A stretch of 15,103 nt of DNA from CAZFYZ01 sp964523735 (GTDB lineage Bacteria; Armatimonadota; UBA5829): contig CAZFYZ010000100.1 of the NCBI GenBank assembly GCA_964523735.1, positions 1 to 15,103 of the forward strand, read 5' to 3'. Positions 12,797-15,103 of this stretch are shown piece by piece. The notes under the pieces were generated by a model. The model made no database searches. It worked only from the letters and a program-made list of their open reading frames with translations, and was not told where the DNA came from. Made by a program: the position numbers and the translations under genes. How positions within the stretch are numbered: position 1 is the first letter of the stretch; each line of letters starts with the position of its first letter.

Positions 12797-14863
12797 ATGA
12801 CTGAATACGCTTGGCTAATACCCATAATACCGGTTCTGGCGTTCTGCCTGATCATTGCGTTCGGGCGAAAGGCGCCGGGGCAGGGCGCTTACGTGGCGAT
12901 TGCGGGGATACTCGCGGCGCTGGCGATATCGTTTGTGATCGCGGCCCAGTGGTTCCTCGGCGGCGCGTCGGAAGCGAACCATGGGCTGTATACGGTCGCG
13001 GCTGATTGGATGCCGGTGGCGGGGTCGATGCTCCAGATGGGGTTTTCGATCGACGCGCTGACGATCGTGATGCTGCTGGTCGTGACGGTCGTGGCCTCGA
13101 TGGTGATGATCTACTCCATCGGCTACATGCACGGTGATGTGCGCTACCCCAGGTATTACGCGTATCTCTCGCTGTTCTCGGCGGCGATGCTGACGCTGGT
13201 GATCGCCAATAACATCGTGCTGATGTTCATGGCGTGGGAACTGGTCGGGCTGACGTCTTACCTGCTGATCGGGTTCTGGTTCGAGAAGCCCTCGGCGATG
13301 CGCGCGGCGAAGAAGGCGTTCCTCGTGACGCGCGTCGGCGATGTGGGATTCCTGGCGGGGATGATACTGCTCTTCCTGCAGACGGGTTCGTTCAACCTGT
13401 TTGGCGGGGACGGCATATTCGAGAACCTGAACCGGCTGCAGGGGTTTGTGCATATCGGGCCGTGGGCGATCTCGCTCGCAGCGATGGCGGGGCTGCTGCT
13501 ATTCTGCGGAGCGGTAGGCAAGTCCGCGCAGTTCCCGCTGCACGTCTGGCTGCCGGACGCGATGGAGGGCCCGACTCCGGTCTCGGCTCTGATCCACGCG
13601 GCCACGATGGTTGCGGCGGGTGTGTATCTCGTAGCGCGGATGTATCCGGTCTATCTCTCGGATGCCAGCGGAGTGGCGCTGCAGGTTGTGGCCTATGTGG
13701 GAGCGTTTACGGCGCTCTTTGCGGCGTCGATAGGCATCGCGCAGAATGATATCAAGAGAGTGTTGGCTTACTCGACCGTGAGCCAGCTCGGATATATGAT
13801 CATGGCGCTCGGGGCGTTCGGTTACGTCGCGGGGATGTTCCACCTGTTCACCCACGCGTTCTTCAAGGCGCAGCTATTCCTCGGCTCGGGCAGCGTGATC
13901 CACGGCACAGGCACGCAGGATATCCGCGAGATGGGCGGCCTGCGCAAGAAGATGCCCTGGACCTATTGGACGTTCCTGATCTCCACGCTGTCACTGTGCG
14001 GGATTCCGTTCGTGACCGCCGGAGGGTGGAGCAAGGAAGAGATCCTGACCATTGCGTGGCACACGAATCCGGTCGTGTTCTGGGCAGGGGTCATCGGCGC
14101 GTTTACGACAAGCTTCTACATGTTCCGGCTGATCTACAAGACCTTCCACGGCGAGCCGAGACGGCCTGATATGCACGCGCACGAATCGCCGAAGGTCATG
14201 CTCGTGCCATTGGTTATTCTGGCAACTCTGGCGATCTTTGCGGGCTACGTCGGGACGCCCTTCAACAATGTATTCGAGCACAGCCTGGCCCCGGTGCTGG
14301 GCCATCACTATGAGGGGGTTCTGGAGAGTCACCTCGAGGGGATGGGGCACGGGATCAACTGGACGGTGTTCTGGATTGCCACACTGGCGGCGTTCGCGGG
14401 CATCGGCCTCGCCACGATCATCTGGCTGAAGCCGGTTCTGATGCCGCTTGTTCAGAAGCTGGAGCGGCCTCTGGGCTGGCTGGCGAAGCTGGTCGAGAAC
14501 AAGTACTACATCGACGAGATCTATCAGGCCACGATCATCCGCGGGATGATGCTCGCGGCGGCAGGCCTGTATGCATTCGACAAATGGGTGGTCGACTACG
14601 CAATCGTGAACGGCGTCGGTTACATGACGCAGGTTGCATCTAACGCCTGGGGCTGGTTCGACAAGACCGTGGTTGATGGACTCGTTAACCTGGTCGGCTG
14701 GAGCACGAGAACGGCCGGCTATGCTCTGAGGTATTTCCAGACGGGTGTCGCGCAGCAGTATGTGTTCCTGCTGGTTGTGGCGCTGGTTGTGATAAGCCTT
14801 GCGGTCCTGGCGGGCCACTATAGGGAGGTAGCATGGATCCCAATAGCTGGATTCTACCGGTAA
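12797..14863 (+). CDS. nuoL: NADH-quinone oxidoreductase subunit L (NuoL), antiporter-like proton pump
   Basis: 688 residues, the distal proton-pumping subunit of the complex I membrane arm. Family hallmarks are MAWELVGLTSYLLIGFW with the conserved Glu148, and KSAQFPLHVWLPDAMEGP with Lys242, followed by TPVSALIHAATMVAAGVYL. These carry the Glu-Lys pair and the histidine-containing helix of Mrp-type antiporter subunits. The C-terminal part beyond residue about 480 includes the extra helices that lead into the long lateral helix (KLVENKYYIDEIY). The length is typical of NuoL. The start is ATG; its ribosome site is poor and lies in a small hairpin. The 3' end overlaps nuoM by 31 bases. It is separated from nuoK by two inserted genes and repeats. 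Confidence 0.97.
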   Translation: MTEYAWLIPIIPVLAFCLIIAFGRKAPGQGAYVAIAGILAALAISFVIAAQWFLGGASEANHGLYTVAADWMPVAGSMLQMGFSIDALTIVMLLVVTVVASMVMIYSIGYMHGDVRYPRYYAYLSLFSAAMLTLVIANNIVLMFMAWELVGLTSYLLIGFWFEKPSAMRAAKKAFLVTRVGDVGFLAGMILLFLQTGSFNLFGGDGIFENLNRLQGFVHIGPWAISLAAMAGLLLFCGAVGKSAQFPLHVWLPDAMEGPTPVSALIHAATMVAAGVYLVARMYPVYLSDASGVALQVVAYVGAFTALFAASIGIAQNDIKRVLAYSTVSQLGYMIMALGAFGYVAGMFHLFTHAFFKAQLFLGSGSVIHGTGTQDIREMGGLRKKMPWTYWTFLISTLSLCGIPFVTAGGWSKEEILTIAWHTNPVVFWAGVIGAFTTSFYMFRLIYKTFHGEPRRPDMHAHESPKVMLVPLVILATLAIFAGYVGTPFNNVFEHSLAPVLGHHYEGVLESHLEGMGHGINWTVFWIATLAAFAGIGLATIIWLKPVLMPLVQKLERPLGWLAKLVENKYYIDEIYQATIIRGMMLAAAGLYAFDKWVVDYAIVNGVGYMTQVASNAWGWFDKTVVDGLVNLVGWSTRTAGYALRYFQTGVAQQYVFLLVVALVVISLAVLAGHYREVAWIPIAGFYR
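14824..14828 (+). promoter_or_regulatory. Ribosome-binding site of nuoM
   Basis: GGAGG inside the end of nuoL, 4 bases before the ATG at 14833. It supports the overlapping nuoM start. Confidence 0.7.
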
Positions 14864-15103
14864 TCACGTTTGTGCCCCTGGTGGGCGCGCTCGTGTTGAT
14901 GTTCATATCGAAGGAGAAGGCGGGGGCGATCAAGGCCACGTCGATCGTCATCAGCCTGATTCCGCTCGTGCTGTCGATCTGGCTGTGGATCGCCTACAAG
15001 GCCGATGGACCGCAGTTCCCGAACGGCGCGCAGTTCGGCATCAATGTGCCGTGGATAGAGTCGCTGGGTGTCACGTTCGCGATGGGTATCGACGGCATCA
15101 GTA
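14833..15103 (+). CDS. nuoM: NADH-quinone oxidoreductase subunit M (NuoM), 5' part only
   Basis: The first 90 codons are present and the gene continues past the right edge. The translation starts MDPNSWILPVITFVPLVGAL, a first membrane helix, then a second (about 35-55: ATSIVISLIPLVLSIWLWIA). It then reaches PWIESLGVTFAMGIDGIS, the W-I-x-x-x-G-x-x-x-x-x-G-x-D-G-I-S segment seen at this position in NuoM. Gene order after nuoL also predicts nuoM. It overlaps the nuoL end by 31 bases, with its own ribosome site. Confidence 0.92.
   Translation, partial: MDPNSWILPVITFVPLVGALVLMFISKEKAGAIKATSIVISLIPLVLSIWLWIAYKADGPQFPNGAQFGINVPWIESLGVTFAMGIDGIS

Noticed and set aside
12491..12800. Two roughly 100-codon frames with a 35-residue repeat through the 105-base array
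   Set aside because: The frames stay open only because the period is a multiple of three. The residues are dictated by the REP-like DNA and no start signal is present.
13991..14818. 275-codon open frame on the minus strand opposite nuoL
   Set aside because: It is a shadow of the conserved NuoL coding sequence, with Arg/His-rich composition and no motif.

Overview
The window is a GC-rich bacterial chromosome segment. It holds an energy-metabolism region (nitrite reductase NrfHA and the membrane arm of respiratory complex I) that several repeat families and small selfish-looking genes have invaded. Secreted proteins with the copper-amine-oxidase-type 'stalk' domain, scattered GC-rich hairpin repeats, a GxxExxY protein and a REP-associated transposase together suggest an environmental lineage of the Armatimonadota/Chloroflexota kind. 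The sequence alone does not settle the phylum.

Layout. 1-310: non-coding, two G-quadruplex-type repeats and a strong hairpin. 311-3364 (-): a single-chain type IIG-like restriction-modification enzyme. 3365-4083: no gene; small hairpins, then a five-copy GC-rich hairpin array. 4084-5951 (+): nrfH and nrfA, with an inverted copy of the array unit between them. 5984-6008: hairpin terminator shared by the convergent nrfA and the next gene. 6021-7673 (-): secreted stalk-domain/Ig-like protein. 7787-7815: near-consensus sigma-70 promoter facing right. 7897-15103 (+): nuoH, nuoI, [GxxExxY cassette], nuoJ, nuoK, [secreted barrel-like protein], [RAYT transposase with its repeats], nuoL and the start of nuoM, which runs off the right edge.

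How the genes work together. NuoH-I-J-K-L-M form the quinone-proximal and proton-pumping part of NADH dehydrogenase. The nuoA-G genes that usually precede nuoH are absent here, and nuoH has its own promoter, so the complex I genes are split. NrfH takes electrons from the quinol pool and passes them to NrfA, which reduces nitrite to ammonium. The two modules could therefore share the quinone pool, although nothing in the sequence shows co-regulation.

The most interesting structure is in two gaps of the nuo operon. Between nuoI and nuoJ a GxxExxY (PD-(D/E)XK-like) gene is enclosed by 34-bp inverted repeats matching at 33 of 34 positions. The left end, including the nuoI tail, is duplicated 88 bp away. 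Between nuoK and nuoL sit an unrelated secreted protein and a RAYT gene with one inverted repeat copy upstream and three apparently identical 105-bp-period copies downstream. All inserted genes point with the operon.
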